Positions 28,179 to 36,812 of a stretch of DNA of 64,000 nt are shown here, piece after piece (position 1 is the stretch's first letter; every line of letters starts with the position of its first letter). The notes below the pieces were generated by a model, which was given only the letters and a program-made list of their open reading frames with translations, ran no database searches and was not told the DNA's origin. This stretch comes from JACCTU01 sp963809175 (GTDB lineage Bacteria > Actinomycetota > Thermoleophilia > Gaiellales > Gaiellaceae): assembly GCA_963809175.1 (NCBI GenBank), contig CAWEIK010000003.1:434001-498000 (forward strand). Direction: 5' to 3'. The position numbers were made by a program, and so were the translations under genes.

Positions 28179-28735
28179 GTCCAGCTGCCCGTGACGCGCC
28201 TGCGGTTGGACGTAAAGATGGCGAACGTTCCCGAGCGCATCGACTTTCTCACGGTCAGCGTGCCTGATTCGACTAGGACGCCCTGTGCAATCGGCCCGGC
28301 GCGGCCCAGGCTTCCCACGCCGATTCCGTCCGCCTGGATCTGAGACAGCACAATCGGTGCTCTCTCTTCCAACCTGAAAATGCCGGGCCGAGTTGCGGGT
28401 GGATGAAATTCAAATGCCACGCCCCTGCGCGGTGCCGCTGGAGGGAAGGCCAACAGCCCAACTGAGATTGAGCTGAGGCCGCCCTCATCGCGGCCACAGA
28501 ATCCACCCTGGACGCGGACCGGAGCTCCGCGCACGTAGACGACGGCTTGCGCGGGACCACAGAAACGAATGTAGAGCTTGAGCCCCGGCCCACCTGGCTT
28601 CCTCGGAACGCTGAGTGTCTTGTGTCCCCAGTGGTCGTTAAAGGTGCACTGCGGGGGTGCCGGGTTCGCGGCGCGCGTCCATCCACCGGCTAACACGGCA
28701 AGTGCGCACACCATGAGCAACGTGAAAGCGCGCAT
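28169..28735 (-). CDS. Secreted hypothetical protein
   Basis: 188 residues with a signal peptide (MRAFTLLMVCALAVLAGG). The mature part has four Cys and a beta-rich, Gly/Pro-rich composition (LYIRFCGPAQAVVYVRG, GGFCGRDEGG). No family recognised. Base composition is less GC-biased than in the core genes, as in the neighbouring accessory genes. Confidence 0.5.
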   Translation of the reverse strand: MRAFTLLMVCALAVLAGGWTRAANPAPPQCTFNDHWGHKTLSVPRKPGGPGLKLYIRFCGPAQAVVYVRGAPVRVQGGFCGRDEGGLSSISVGLLAFPPAAPRRGVAFEFHPPATRPGIFRLEERAPIVLSQIQADGIGVGSLGRAGPIAQGVLVESGTLTVRKSMRSGTFAIFTSNRRRVTGSWTCG

Positions 28736-28826
28736 GAAAAGCCAGCATGGCCTGTGTTTCAGAAATACTCAAGCGGGCCTGTTACGGTCCCGTCGCCGGC
28801 CCCCAACCGACAGGAAGGGGAGCCTC

Positions 28827-29009
28827 ATGTTCAAGTACCAGCTCGAGCTCGAAGACGGCACCGCGGCCGGCGACTACACCGCGGCGGTCCCGAACTGGAA
28901 GCCCGGCGACACCATCCCGCTTGGAGGGGGAAAGTCTCTCCGCGTGGTGGCCGTCAAGCTCGCGGGCGACGACCAATCAGCTGGGGTACTCGTTGTAGAC
29001 GCCGCGTAG
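28827..29009 (+). CDS. Small conserved-looking hypothetical protein
   Basis: 60 residues; ATG 28827 preceded by GGAAGGGGAG. Sequence MFKYQLELEDGT ... PNWKPGDTIPLGGGKSLRVV suggests a small beta-barrel. I have seen similar short proteins in actinobacterial genomes, without known function. Divergent from the secreted protein gene; the 28736-28826 interval has no other visible feature. Confidence 0.6.
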   Translation: MFKYQLELEDGTAAGDYTAAVPNWKPGDTIPLGGGKSLRVVAVKLAGDDQSAGVLVVDAA

Positions 29010-29011
29010 GC

Positions 29012-29626
29012 GTGAGCGCAGGGCCTGTCTTAGGATCCTCTCGTGCTCCCCCTCGCTCGCGCGGCGGAGGTTCCCGAGGTTCCTGTCCGACTCGTGGACC
29101 AGGTTTCGATTGGCCCGCTTGGATCGGGGCCGGCGCGAGCCTCATGATTGTCATCACGGCGTTTATCGCGCTGCTCGCTCTATGGGAAGGGCGCCGAACA
29201 CGCCACGGGCAACTGATCGTCGTGCTCAACGCGCGCTGGGACGATCAGGCTGTCATCGACTCGGCTGCACATTTCCGCCTATGGGGGAGCGACAACACGA
29301 CGGATCTCGTCGAAGCGCTCTGGTCAGACGACGTCACCGAGCGCGACGAGCAGGATCTGAAGGACTGGTACGACCTCTCGATCTACCCCAACGTGATCGA
29401 GGCAATCGGCCTGATCCAGGCCGAGGGCGCGATCTCAATCGAACTCGTGGACAAATTGTGGGGAAAAAACATCATTGACGCATGGGAGGGCTGGCGTAAA
29501 CCGATCATCCGGCTACGCGAAGTCACGGACACGAAGGAGGTGTGGATCGGCTTCCAAGAGGTAGCCGAGAGACTCGAGGTTTACCGGGCGCGAAAGAAGC
29601 GCGACCGGCAGACGGGATTCACCTAG
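29012..29626 (+). CDS. DUF4760-like membrane-anchored protein
   Basis: 204 residues from GTG 29012, two bases after the preceding gene. One membrane helix (WIGAGASLMIVITAFIALLA), then a soluble domain with YPNVIEAIGLIQAEGAIS and IELVDKLWG, which fits DUF4760. Upstream residues 1-40 are Pro/Arg-rich and the real start may be later, but an internal ATG (29144) would cut the helix. Function unknown. The interval 29627-29779 holds nothing I can identify. Confidence 0.55.
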   Translation: MSAGPVLGSSRAPPRSRGGGSRGSCPTRGPGFDWPAWIGAGASLMIVITAFIALLALWEGRRTRHGQLIVVLNARWDDQAVIDSAAHFRLWGSDNTTDLVEALWSDDVTERDEQDLKDWYDLSIYPNVIEAIGLIQAEGAISIELVDKLWGKNIIDAWEGWRKPIIRLREVTDTKEVWIGFQEVAERLEVYRARKKRDRQTGFT

Positions 29627-29779
29627 GGCGGTGCTTGCGCGCGCCGCCGCGAGGCGACTTGATGTTCAGCGGGGGAGGCCCTGGCGGCACAGAGAACCGG
29701 TCGGTCATGGGCCTAAGTTTACCTGGACCGGATGGTCAGGCGACAGCCCTAGAACGGGGCCCGACCAGCAGGACCTTGG

Positions 29780-30334
29780 TCACATTGCGGCCTTGATGCG
29801 CCTCTGTTGCTTAGCAGCCATTCGGGTAGCCCCGCCGGATGTCGCGCCGAACGAAGGCAAGCCACCAAACAAGACGCTGGCTTTCACGTTCTTGTAACGC
29901 CAGACGACCATGTAGACCGTGACGCCGCTCCCGCCAGGGATCTTGTAAGCCCGGGATTCATCGCCGAGCGGCGCGCCGACAGAAACGCGCGTGACCTTTG
30001 CCTGTTTGGCTGCCTTGCTGTACGTGTCGAGCATCGAGGCGTGGGCCTGCGCGGGCGTCCCGTACCAAGTTGCGGAAGAGTTGACCTGTGCGGTGTTGAA
30101 TCCCTCGGAGCGCTCAAATACCGACTCCCAACCGGTGACATAACCAGGCATCGCGTAGCCCTGTTCCTTAACGACTCGCGCCTTGGACACCACGCGCGAG
30201 CTCTTTGGTGTGAATCCCGCGGAAAGGTCGCTCAGGCGAAGGGTCATCGACCGCACATTCGGCCCGGAGGCGACGGCTGTGGTCGTAGCCACCGCGGCGG
30301 CGAGGACGATGACTGGGAGTGCGAGCAGCTTCAC
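29780..30334 (-). CDS. Secreted hypothetical protein
   Basis: 184 residues from GTG 30334, chosen because it begins a clear signal peptide (KLLALPVIVLAAAVATTTAVA). Mature part: LRLSDLSAGFTPKSSRVVS, GWESVFERSEGF, YMVVWRYKNVKASV. Reads like a PsbP/lipid-carrier-type or sensor-like extracellular domain, but no family is assigned. Upstream in-frame codons are low complexity. The interval to 30498 has no clear feature. Confidence 0.5.
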   Translation of the reverse strand: MKLLALPVIVLAAAVATTTAVASGPNVRSMTLRLSDLSAGFTPKSSRVVSKARVVKEQGYAMPGYVTGWESVFERSEGFNTAQVNSSATWYGTPAQAHASMLDTYSKAAKQAKVTRVSVGAPLGDESRAYKIPGGSGVTVYMVVWRYKNVKASVLFGGLPSFGATSGGATRMAAKQQRRIKAAM

Positions 30335-30498
30335 GGCGGTGGTTGGGCCGGTCGGGACCCGCCCCCGATGGGCGTAGGACGAGACCGACCAGCCACACCC
30401 TGAGTCTGGAAAGACAGTCGACGAATGGACGCCTACGGCGGAAGAGTTCATCGACGCTGCCTCGGAGTTACCCCACCGCGGCTCGGGGTGTCTCCAAC

Positions 30499-30711
30499 AT
30501 GAGACGCATGAGCACAGCAGCGAAACAATCGCAACTGCTGACGGTCGAGGAGGTTGCCGCATCGTTGCGTCTCAGTCGCCCGACCGTTTATCGGCTGATC
30601 CACGCTCAGATCCTGCCGGCCCATCGCGTAGGTCCAGGGCATGGGTCGCTGCGCGTTCACTCGCGCGAGTTGGATGAGTGGCTACACGCGCGAAGGACTG
30701 ACCGGCCGTGA
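30499..30711 (+). CDS. Excisionase-like HTH DNA-binding protein
   Basis: 70 residues. MerR/excisionase type winged HTH: LLTVEEVAASLRLSRPTVYRLI then the wing region and HSRELDEWL. ATG 30499; a second ATG at 30508 is possible. First gene of the element; the next gene overlaps its stop (GTGA). Probable transcription regulator or directionality factor. Confidence 0.75.
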   Translation: MRRMSTAAKQSQLLTVEEVAASLRLSRPTVYRLIHAQILPAHRVGPGHGSLRVHSRELDEWLHARRTDRP

Positions 30712-30968
30712 ACGTACCTCGCGACGAGGCGCGTCTCGATCGGCGCATGGCTGAAGTCGACAAGCGCGTCCGCGCCCGCCAGCGCGGCCGGGTGTCGCTA
30801 GGCGCCGACCGCGGCGGGCGTTGGTACTTGCCGGCCGACGCGACCGCGGAGACGATCTCGAAGGCTCTCCGCCTCTACGTCGCCGCGGTCGAGCAGCGCG
30901 GCGCCAAGCAAGAGACAGCGACCCATGAGCTCCAGCGCCTCGGCGCCGAGTGGGAGCAAAAGCGTTGA
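30708..30968 (+). CDS. Hypothetical element protein
   Basis: 86 residues, GTG start overlapping the HTH gene. Highly charged, helical (LDRRMAEVDKRVRARQR; ALRLYVAAVEQRGAKQE). No family recognised. Overlaps the next gene through TTGA. Confidence 0.55.
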   Translation: MNVPRDEARLDRRMAEVDKRVRARQRGRVSLGADRGGRWYLPADATAETISKALRLYVAAVEQRGAKQETATHELQRLGAEWEQKR

Positions 30969-31399
30969 GGCCGGTTCGCCAGACGGACGACTGTCTTGCC
31001 GCGTGCTTCGCTTCCATCCTCGAGCGAGAGCTCGACGAGCTCCCGGACATCGGGCCGGACGACGTCGCTCGCCTCGAGCGGTGGCGGGATTGGCTGCACG
31101 AGCAAGGCTGGGACTGCTTCCACGTGCGCAGCCCAACGCTCGACGATCCCACCAGCGTCCCGCGCGGGCCGTGGATCGCGATCTACGGCGACGCGCACGC
31201 GATCCGAGAGCAGGTGTCGAACCTCATGCTCGGCATCCCCATCGAGGACGAGGACAGTCGGCCCACACACGCCGTCATCTACCGCGGCAACGAAATCGCT
31301 TTCAACCCGTGGGGGATCCACGTCGACCCATCCGAGCTCGGCGACCTCCTCGCTGGCCTCGTGCTCGTCCCGCTGATGAAAGAGAGGACCTACGAATGA
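30965..31399 (+). CDS. Papain-like (C39-type) cysteine peptidase-like protein
   Basis: 144 residues. N-terminal RQTDDCLAACFASIL has the Gln and Cys arrangement of papain-like folds found in phages and plasmids; THAVIYRGNEIAFNPW supplies a His and a following Asn. ELDELPDI after the Cys helix matches the usual pattern. A TTG start at 30965 overlaps the previous stop. Could be a true peptidase or a deamidase-like enzyme; activity not shown. Confidence 0.5.
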   Translation: MRPVRQTDDCLAACFASILERELDELPDIGPDDVARLERWRDWLHEQGWDCFHVRSPTLDDPTSVPRGPWIAIYGDAHAIREQVSNLMLGIPIEDEDSRPTHAVIYRGNEIAFNPWGIHVDPSELGDLLAGLVLVPLMKERTYE

Positions 31400-31749
31400 G
31401 GACCTACGACATGGCGGCCCAAGTCGCGGCCCGCCGACAGGAGCTCAAAGAGTTCGAGACGAACGCGGAGAAAGCCGCGGCGCTCAGTGAAGCGAACCGC
31501 GATCTGAGCAAGGACGTCGACCGCCTCTTGAAAAAGCAGGCCGCGCTCGAAGCTATCGGTGACGGCCACATCGAGACTCCGCAGTCGAGCTACGACGAGC
31601 GGTGGCGCATGACCATCGCGTGGCAGCCGGTGCGCTCGCTTCAGACCGGCCGCGAGTTGGCGGCGAAGCTCGAGCCGAACATCCAGAACCTGCGGGATGC
31701 GATCGCGGCGAACGAGGCGACGATCGAGCGGCTGCTCGCGCGACCATGA
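31396..31749 (+). CDS. Coiled-coil hypothetical protein
   Basis: 117 residues, ATGA overlap with the peptidase-like gene. Long helices with heptad-like spacing (LKEFETNAEKAAALSEAN; LRDAIAANEATIERLLA) flanking a short beta segment (DERWRMTIAWQPV). No family recognised. The following interval 31750-31927 has no gene I can support; a 67-residue frame from 31746 exists but has poor codon bias. Confidence 0.55.
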   Translation: MRTYDMAAQVAARRQELKEFETNAEKAAALSEANRDLSKDVDRLLKKQAALEAIGDGHIETPQSSYDERWRMTIAWQPVRSLQTGRELAAKLEPNIQNLRDAIAANEATIERLLARP

Positions 31750-31927
31750 CCTCGTGCCTGATGCCCAGTTCCCCCACGACGTTCTGGACCAGGGCTACCG
31801 TGGTCTTTGTCTCCGACCAAGACGCTGCGCCTCGGCGGCCGGGCCTCGGTTCGGTCGCCGAAGCGAGGTTGTCCGGGTCAGGAGATAGGTTCGAGTCGGA
31901 GGAATCTAGAGCGTCAATGGTCGGAAC

Positions 31928-32578
31928 ATGGACAACCGAAGCGACGTAGCCCCAGGCCCGACAGGGCTAACGCGCGACATCGGCGACGGGAACCCGCAGC
32001 AGGTCACCGCGGACCAGATGATCGCGGAGCTGATCCTGCTCTCAGACCAGGGCCACTTCGACGGTCACGTAGGTGACGACGAAGAGAGCCAGCGGTTCGC
32101 CGCGCAGGTGCGTCGCGACAACCGCGGCTGGACGCCTGGAACGATTCCGCATGTGCGGCGCCCCGCAGCCCAACTACCCATGGGTAGCCCGACGCCAGCG
32201 ACTACAGCGGCAGTCCCCCGCGCGAGTCGTGGAACGTCCCGAGAATCGGCGCCGCGTCGTCGGGGCTCGCAGCCACGGTCGCACGGTCCGCCGGGTCGAC
32301 AACCCTCCGGCGACGACGACCCTCCAGAACCTGAACGCCTAGCCCCGCCGCGGCGGGGAATCAGCACCGAGCAGCTCACCGCGAACGCGCGGTCGGTCTT
32401 CGCCGACATGAGCTGCAAACGGATGCGCTCATGGCTCGAGGATCTCGCCGCGCGCGGGCTGATCGACCGTTTCGAGGACGGCACTTGGGCGCCGGCTAAC
32501 GGCCCCAGAGCGGTGTGGTGGCGCGACGTAGAGCGCGGCATCAATGGGCTGATCGGTGAGCGCGAGGTGGCGGCATGA
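31928..32578 (+). CDS. Hypothetical protein with C-terminal winged-helix-like region
   Basis: 216 residues. Residues 1-70 are acidic and helical (TADQMIAELILLSDQGHFDG), the middle is a Pro/Arg/Ser-rich linker, and the last 75 residues resemble a winged helix (MRSWLEDLAARGLIDRFEDGTW). Start codon ATG 31928 and stop overlaps the next gene (ATGA). No family recognised. A DNA-binding role is inferred from the C-terminus only. Confidence 0.5.
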   Translation: MDNRSDVAPGPTGLTRDIGDGNPQQVTADQMIAELILLSDQGHFDGHVGDDEESQRFAAQVRRDNRGWTPGTIPHVRRPAAQLPMGSPTPATTAAVPRASRGTSRESAPRRRGSQPRSHGPPGRQPSGDDDPPEPERLAPPRRGISTEQLTANARSVFADMSCKRMRSWLEDLAARGLIDRFEDGTWAPANGPRAVWWRDVERGINGLIGEREVAA

Positions 32579-32790
32579 CGCACCCGATCGTGTTCCCGGC
32601 GTCCTACTCGTTCCTGCGCAACGTCCTCGCCAGGGTCGTCTTCATCCGCGAGGAGTGCGACACGCTGGGCTCCGCGATCGCGCTCGAGGACCTCGAGCAC
32701 GACATCGCAAACGAGCTCAACCGGCTCCGGCTCGACCCGACGACTCGCGTGTGCCTCGACGACTTCAACGACATCCCTCTCGACCGATGA
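32575..32790 (+). CDS. Hypothetical element protein
   Basis: 71 residues between two 4-base overlaps. Helical and acidic (FIREECDTLGSAIALEDLEHD; LDDFNDIPLDR). No family recognised. Confidence 0.5.
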   Translation: MTHPIVFPASYSFLRNVLARVVFIREECDTLGSAIALEDLEHDIANELNRLRLDPTTRVCLDDFNDIPLDR

Positions 32791-34062
32791 ACGCGCCCCG
32801 CCCCCCACTCCAAGCGACTCCCCTCACCGCGATCGCCATGAGAAGCATCGAGTGGCGGGAAAGACCGCTCTGGCAATCGTCCGCGTTCCAGCTGTTCGCC
32901 GCGCCGAAGGGAGCAGGCAAGGGCACGTACCTGGCCGGCTTCGCGGCACGGTTGACCTGGCGTGGGCTGAACGTCCTGTTCATCTCCACCGAGGACTCCG
33001 CAGAGATTGACCTCAAGCCCCGCCTCGCCGCCGCGGCCGCCGATATGAACCGCTGCTACCTGATCCGGCAGCACGTACGACTACCCGACGACATCGAGGA
33101 GTTGCGCCAGTTGGCCGAAGGTGTCGGGGACATCGCGCTCCTGGTCATCGACCCGGTCGCGAACCACATCGGGGACCGTGACAGCAACCAGGAGACGGAC
33201 GTCCGCGATGCGATCGCCCCGTTGAACAAGCTCGCGGATGACCTCTCCTGCCTGATCGTGGGCGTCCGGCACGTCTCGGAAGGACCGCAGCCGTGGTGCG
33301 GTCGCCAGCATCCTCGGCTCAACAGCGTGGGTCGATACCCCGCGTGCGGTCGTGATGATCGGAGTGGACGACGAGGACCAATCCGTCCGGCACATCCAAG
33401 TCGTCGCCGGCAACCGCTCGCTCAACGGCGCAGGTCAAGCGTTCCGCATCGAGGCGGTCCCGGTCGACGGACTCGACGAGCCGATCACGGTCGCGGTCGC
33501 TCTCGGAGAGTCAGCCAAGTCTGTCGAGGACCTGCTCGAGACCCGCGGCGCGCACCGAGACGAAGACCGACAGGGCGCGCGAGCTCCTGCTCGACATCCT
33601 TGAGGACGACGGCCCGCAAGAGTCCGACACCCTCGACGCGCGTGTCGCCCGCGAAACGGGGCTCGCCGCCAAGACCGTTCAGAACGCCCGGAACGCGCTC
33701 GCGAAAGAGGGTCTCGTCAAGTCATTCCCGGAGCGGGACGAGCTCAACACGATCCTCCGCTGGCGCGTCAGTCGAACCGCAGCGCCACGTCCCGACGCAA
33801 CCCACATCCCGAGCGGCGACGGGACCTGGGAAACGGCCACATCCCCTACACACTCTGTTACGGGACCTGGACTATCTAAGCCAAAGCAGGACGGGATCTG
33901 GGTCGACCCGAAAGAGCCACATCCCGAGTCTCGAAGAGTACAGGGGATGTGGAGCACGAATGGGCCGACGCAGAGCACGACGAACCACTAACCGCCGTCG
34001 CCGTCGAAGAGCAGTTGTTCGCGTTCCACGCCGACGAAGACAACGCGGAGATCACCGCGTGA
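32787..34062 (+). CDS. RecA/AAA_25-type replication ATPase (several frame shifts)
   Basis: Walker A region APKGAGKGTYLAG near residue 36, Walker B LLVIDPVANHIG, then VRHVSE. The frame then moves by +1 four times: near 33290, near 33555, and twice between 33910 and 33960. In order, the frames continue with ILGSTAWVDTPRAVVMIGVDD, then a winged-helix tail (LLLDILEDDGPQESDTL; TVQNARNALAKEGLV), then an acidic end EQLFAFHADEDNAEITA. This matches phage and plasmid helicase/primase-associated ATPases. Four shifts in one gene could mean decay, but each is +1, as elsewhere in the window. Confidence 0.65.
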
Positions 34063-34526
34063 ACCGCCGCGAATCCCCACGGGGGAGGGGCAGAGGACTG
34101 CCGCACACCGCTGGACTCCCCGCACTTTCCATTTCCCTCCCCGATGTAGCGGGGGCACGGGCTTGCGAGGAGTGCGGCCGTCCAGTCGTGTCGCGTAGCG
34201 GGCGGGCGCGGTTCTGCACGCCGCGGTGCCGCTACCGCCATCGTGACCGGAAGCGCGACCCTGAGGCGGAGCGCGCGAGGGTGCGCCGCTACTACGCGGA
34301 GAACCGCGAGACCGTGCTCGAGAAGGCGGCCGAGCGTCGCGGCTCGGCGCCGCCCGCGTCCGGTGTGTGTTCGGAGTGCGGCGAGGAGATCACTGACGGC
34401 CGGCGCGATCGGTTGGTGTGTTCGCGGCGGTGCAAGGACGCGCGCTACCGGCGGTTGCACCCGGAGGAGTACGCGGCGAAGCAGCATCGGAAGTACCAGC
34501 GGCGGAAAGCGCGGAAGACGGCGTGA
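34059..34526 (+). CDS. Protein with two zinc-finger units
   Basis: 155 residues. Two copies of a four-Cys unit: CEECGRPVVSRSGRARFC with a following C, and CSECGEEITDGRRDRLVC with a following C; each ends in an Arg-rich helix (RYRHRDRKRD; DARYRRLHPEEY). Likely nucleic-acid binding. GTG start overlaps the ATPase stop (GTGA) and its stop overlaps the HNH gene. Function unknown. Confidence 0.6.
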   Translation: MNRRESPRGRGRGLPHTAGLPALSISLPDVAGARACEECGRPVVSRSGRARFCTPRCRYRHRDRKRDPEAERARVRRYYAENRETVLEKAAERRGSAPPASGVCSECGEEITDGRRDRLVCSRRCKDARYRRLHPEEYAAKQHRKYQRRKARKTA

Positions 34527-34867
34527 CCGTGAAGAAGTTCTGCATCCGTCACGGCATCGTCGACCCGGCCCACCGCTGCACCCCGGACGGGTTCGTCGGC
34601 ACCGAGAACCAGATCCGCTACGAGAAGGCGAAGAATCACGGAACGCTGACCACACACTGGAAGAAGCTCCGAGCCCAGGCGCTCGAGCGTGACGGCTACA
34701 CCTGCACCCTCCGCCACAAGCACTGCACCGTCCGAGCAACCACGGTTCACCTCGACCCGCGTCTCCGCGGCGACCACCGCAACGCAACGCTCGCGGACTG
34801 CCGCTCCGCCTGCCGGCGCTGCCACGGCAAAGAAGACGCCCCGCGCTCAAAGGGGGGGACGGGGTGA
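34523..34867 (+). CDS. HNH endonuclease
   Basis: 114 residues. WKKLRAQALERDGYTCTLRH starts the treble-clef; TVHLDPRLRGDHRNATLADC and ACRRCHGKEDA complete the HNH pattern with four Cys zinc ligands. The first HNH His position reads TVHLD. Phage and satellite HNH enzymes of this size sit near packaging or replication genes. Overlaps both neighbours through GTGA. Confidence 0.8.
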   Translation: MTVKKFCIRHGIVDPAHRCTPDGFVGTENQIRYEKAKNHGTLTTHWKKLRAQALERDGYTCTLRHKHCTVRATTVHLDPRLRGDHRNATLADCRSACRRCHGKEDAPRSKGGTG

Positions 34868-34971
34868 GGAACGCAGACGCGAGGGCTACCCCGGAACCTT
34901 TCGGCGAGAAAAACCCGGTTGCGCGGGAGTTCTTCTGGGTTAGCCGGAAACGGACGGGGTTGGTCGCGTGA
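34864..34971 (+). CDS. Possible 35-residue protein
   Basis: GTG start overlapping the HNH stop and stop overlapping the next GTG, so it fills the gap exactly with coupled translation. Contains ARATPEPFGEKNPVA then a basic end. No family. Too short to be sure. Confidence 0.35.
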   Translation: MRNADARATPEPFGEKNPVAREFFWVSRKRTGLVA

Positions 34972-35183
34972 TCGAGCGGCTGCTCGAGGCGAAGGACGTC
35001 GCGGAGCTGTTGAGCGTTCCGGAGTCGTGGGTTCGTGAGCAGACGCGCCGGCCGGAGGGTGAGGCGATGCCGCATCTGCGGTTGGGCCGGTATGTGCGGT
35101 TCGAGCGGGAGGCGGTGGTCGCTTGGCTTGAGGGGCAGCGGGCGGGTTCGTGGCGCAAGCATCGGCCGGCGGTACGACCGTGA
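34968..35183 (+). CDS. Excisionase/AlpA-like HTH protein
   Basis: 71 residues. LLEAKDVAELLSVPESWVREQ is a MerR-like recognition region, followed by LRLGRYVRFEREAVVAWLEG, the usual excisionase wing and helix. Located two genes before the integrase, the typical place for a directionality factor. Confidence 0.75.
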   Translation: MIERLLEAKDVAELLSVPESWVREQTRRPEGEAMPHLRLGRYVRFEREAVVAWLEGQRAGSWRKHRPAVRP

Positions 35184-35196
35184 CCGGCGCGGCCAC

Positions 35197-35225
35197 TTGC
35201 GGTCGTCGGCCGCGAGGCGTACAGT
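35197..35225 (+). promoter_or_regulatory. Candidate sigma-70 promoter before the integrase genes
   Basis: TTGCGG, 17-base spacer, TACAGT. It lies in the only sizeable gap (35184-35334) of the element, upstream of the last two genes, so the integrase may be expressed separately from the rest. Confidence 0.45.
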
Positions 35226-35334
35226 CGAAGTCGTCTTGGGCAAGCAGGACATCCTTTCCGCCGTGGTACTTTCGCCGAGCCCTCGGGTTCGGACTTGCCT
35301 CCGGGCCCGGGGGTTCCGCGCGAGGAGGTAGTCA

Positions 35335-35709
35335 ATGACTACTGCAGCACAGACGCGGGCGCCGCTCACGTTCCCGGCGCAGGAGGAACTCGACGCTGCG
35401 CTCGAGGAAATGCGCGCCGCGATCGAGACGATGACTCATCTCCGCTGGAGGGTCTGGCAACTGGCGGACTGGGAGGACATGCGGCGCGTTCCCGGCGACG
35501 AAGTGCCGACGATCGAACACGTCGGCCGCTTCTACTCGTTCTGGATCGAAGCTCGCTCGGACGTCGAGGAGCTCGAGATGAACGTGAAGGACTTGGGGAA
35601 GTTCGTCCGCGACATCGACCACGTTCGGGTCAACGAGGAGGGCAAGCGCGGGGACCGCGAGCGGAAGGCACGCGAGGCCAGGCCGCTTAAAGGGCGCGAC
35701 GATGGCTAA
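35335..35709 (+). CDS. Hypothetical element protein
   Basis: 124 residues, mostly helical and charged: ELDAALEEMRAAIETMTHLRW and SDVEELEMNVKDLGKFVRD. Its stop overlaps the integrase start. No family recognised. Confidence 0.55.
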   Translation: MTTAAQTRAPLTFPAQEELDAALEEMRAAIETMTHLRWRVWQLADWEDMRRVPGDEVPTIEHVGRFYSFWIEARSDVEELEMNVKDLGKFVRDIDHVRVNEEGKRGDRERKAREARPLKGRDDG

Positions 35710-36812
35710 GGGCTCAGTCGTGCCGTACCGCGGCAAGCGCGGGACCGTCTGGCGGATCAAGTACCGCGACGCGGACGGCGCGCAGGTGATGGAGACGGTC
35801 GGCGCCGAACGTGACGGCGTCACCGAGAAGCAAGCGGAGCGCGAGCTCCGCGAGCGCGTCGTACGGGTCGAGCGGAAGGGCTACCGCCGGCCGCGCCGTC
35901 TGACGTTCGCGGAGTACGCGGAAACGTGGCTCGAGGAGGGCGCGATGCGGCGAGGCTGGAAACCCGGCACCGTCTGGAAGTACCGCTCTGCGCTCGGGCA
36001 CCTAAGGCTGTGCTTCGGGCCGATGCCGCTCGGCTGCGGTTCGGCCGCGGGACGTCGCGGCGTACACAACGGAGGCGCTGGAGCGGTTCGCGCCGAAGAC
36101 CGTGCAGCTGCAGCTGAACGTCCTGCACGGCGTCTACAGCGGTCGCGCTCCGAGAGGAGCTCGTCGAGACGAACCCGGTCGACCGGCGCCGAACGCCCGA
36201 AGGTAAAGCGCCGGCGCTGGCGGATCCTCGAGCCCGTCGAGGTCGGTCGTGTTCTGCGCGCGTTCGACGGACGAGCAGGCGGGCGTGATGTTCCTGACGC
36301 TGGTGCTGACCGGGCTACGCCGCTTCGAACTGCTCGGTCTGCGGTGGCGGGACGTCGACCTCGTCGAGCAAGTCCTACGCGTCCGCGAATCGAAGACGGA
36401 GGAGGGTGAGCGCTCGATCGCGCTCTCCCCCGCTCTCGTCGAGGCTCTCGTCTCGCAGCTCGAGCGGACGGCGTTTCAGGGTGCGGACGAGTTCGTGTTC
36501 TGCCATCCGAAGCGCGGGACGAAGGTGGACCATGAGTGGTACGCGGCGGAGTTCCGAAAGGCGCTCGCCGCGGTCGGGATCACGGAGTACGTGCGGCCGT
36601 TCCACGACCTGCGGCACACGTCGCTGACGAACGGCGCCGCCGGTGGCGAGACGCCGATCGCGCTCATGGCCCGCGCGGGGCATCGGAGCATGGCGACGAC
36701 GAACCAGTACGTTCACCTGGCGGGCGTCGTGTTCCGCGAGGAGGCCGCGGCGCTCGAGCAGCGGTTACTCGGACCGTCGACGATCGGCGATCAAGTGACG
36801 CAACGCAACTAG
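35702..36812 (+). CDS. int: Tyrosine recombinase / integrase (several frame shifts)
   Basis: N-terminal AP2-like arm-binding part (GTVWRIKYRDADG), SAM-like core-binding part (LTFAEYAETWLEEGA), and catalytic domain with Arg in LTGLRRFELLGL, HDLRHTSLTNGA (HxxR), GHRSMATTNQY (His and nucleophile Tyr). Frame moves by +1 at about 36035, 36148, 36188 and 36272; intervening frames read VAAYTTEALERFAPKTVQLQL and PVEVGRVLRAF. All four are single extra bases. About 369 residues after correction, normal for phage and AICE integrases. Confidence 0.85.

Larger units (their letters stand above)
30499..36812 (+). mobile_element. Compact integrative element (phage-satellite-like or reduced AICE)
   Basis: Thirteen or so genes, all on the plus strand, mostly with 4-base start/stop overlaps: excisionase-like HTH, small hypotheticals, papain-like protein, AAA replication-type ATPase, zinc-finger protein, HNH nuclease, second HTH protein, tyrosine integrase. 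No capsid, portal, terminase, tail or conjugation gene is visible. Left limit set at the first HTH gene; right limit at the integrase stop. I found no convincing attL/attR pair, so the true ends are uncertain and the left end may reach back to corA. Confidence 0.6.

Noticed and set aside
31746..31949. A 67-codon frame with an ATGA overlap in the element.
   Set aside because: Codon bias is weak, composition is Ser/Arg-rich, and a competing frame covers the same bases.
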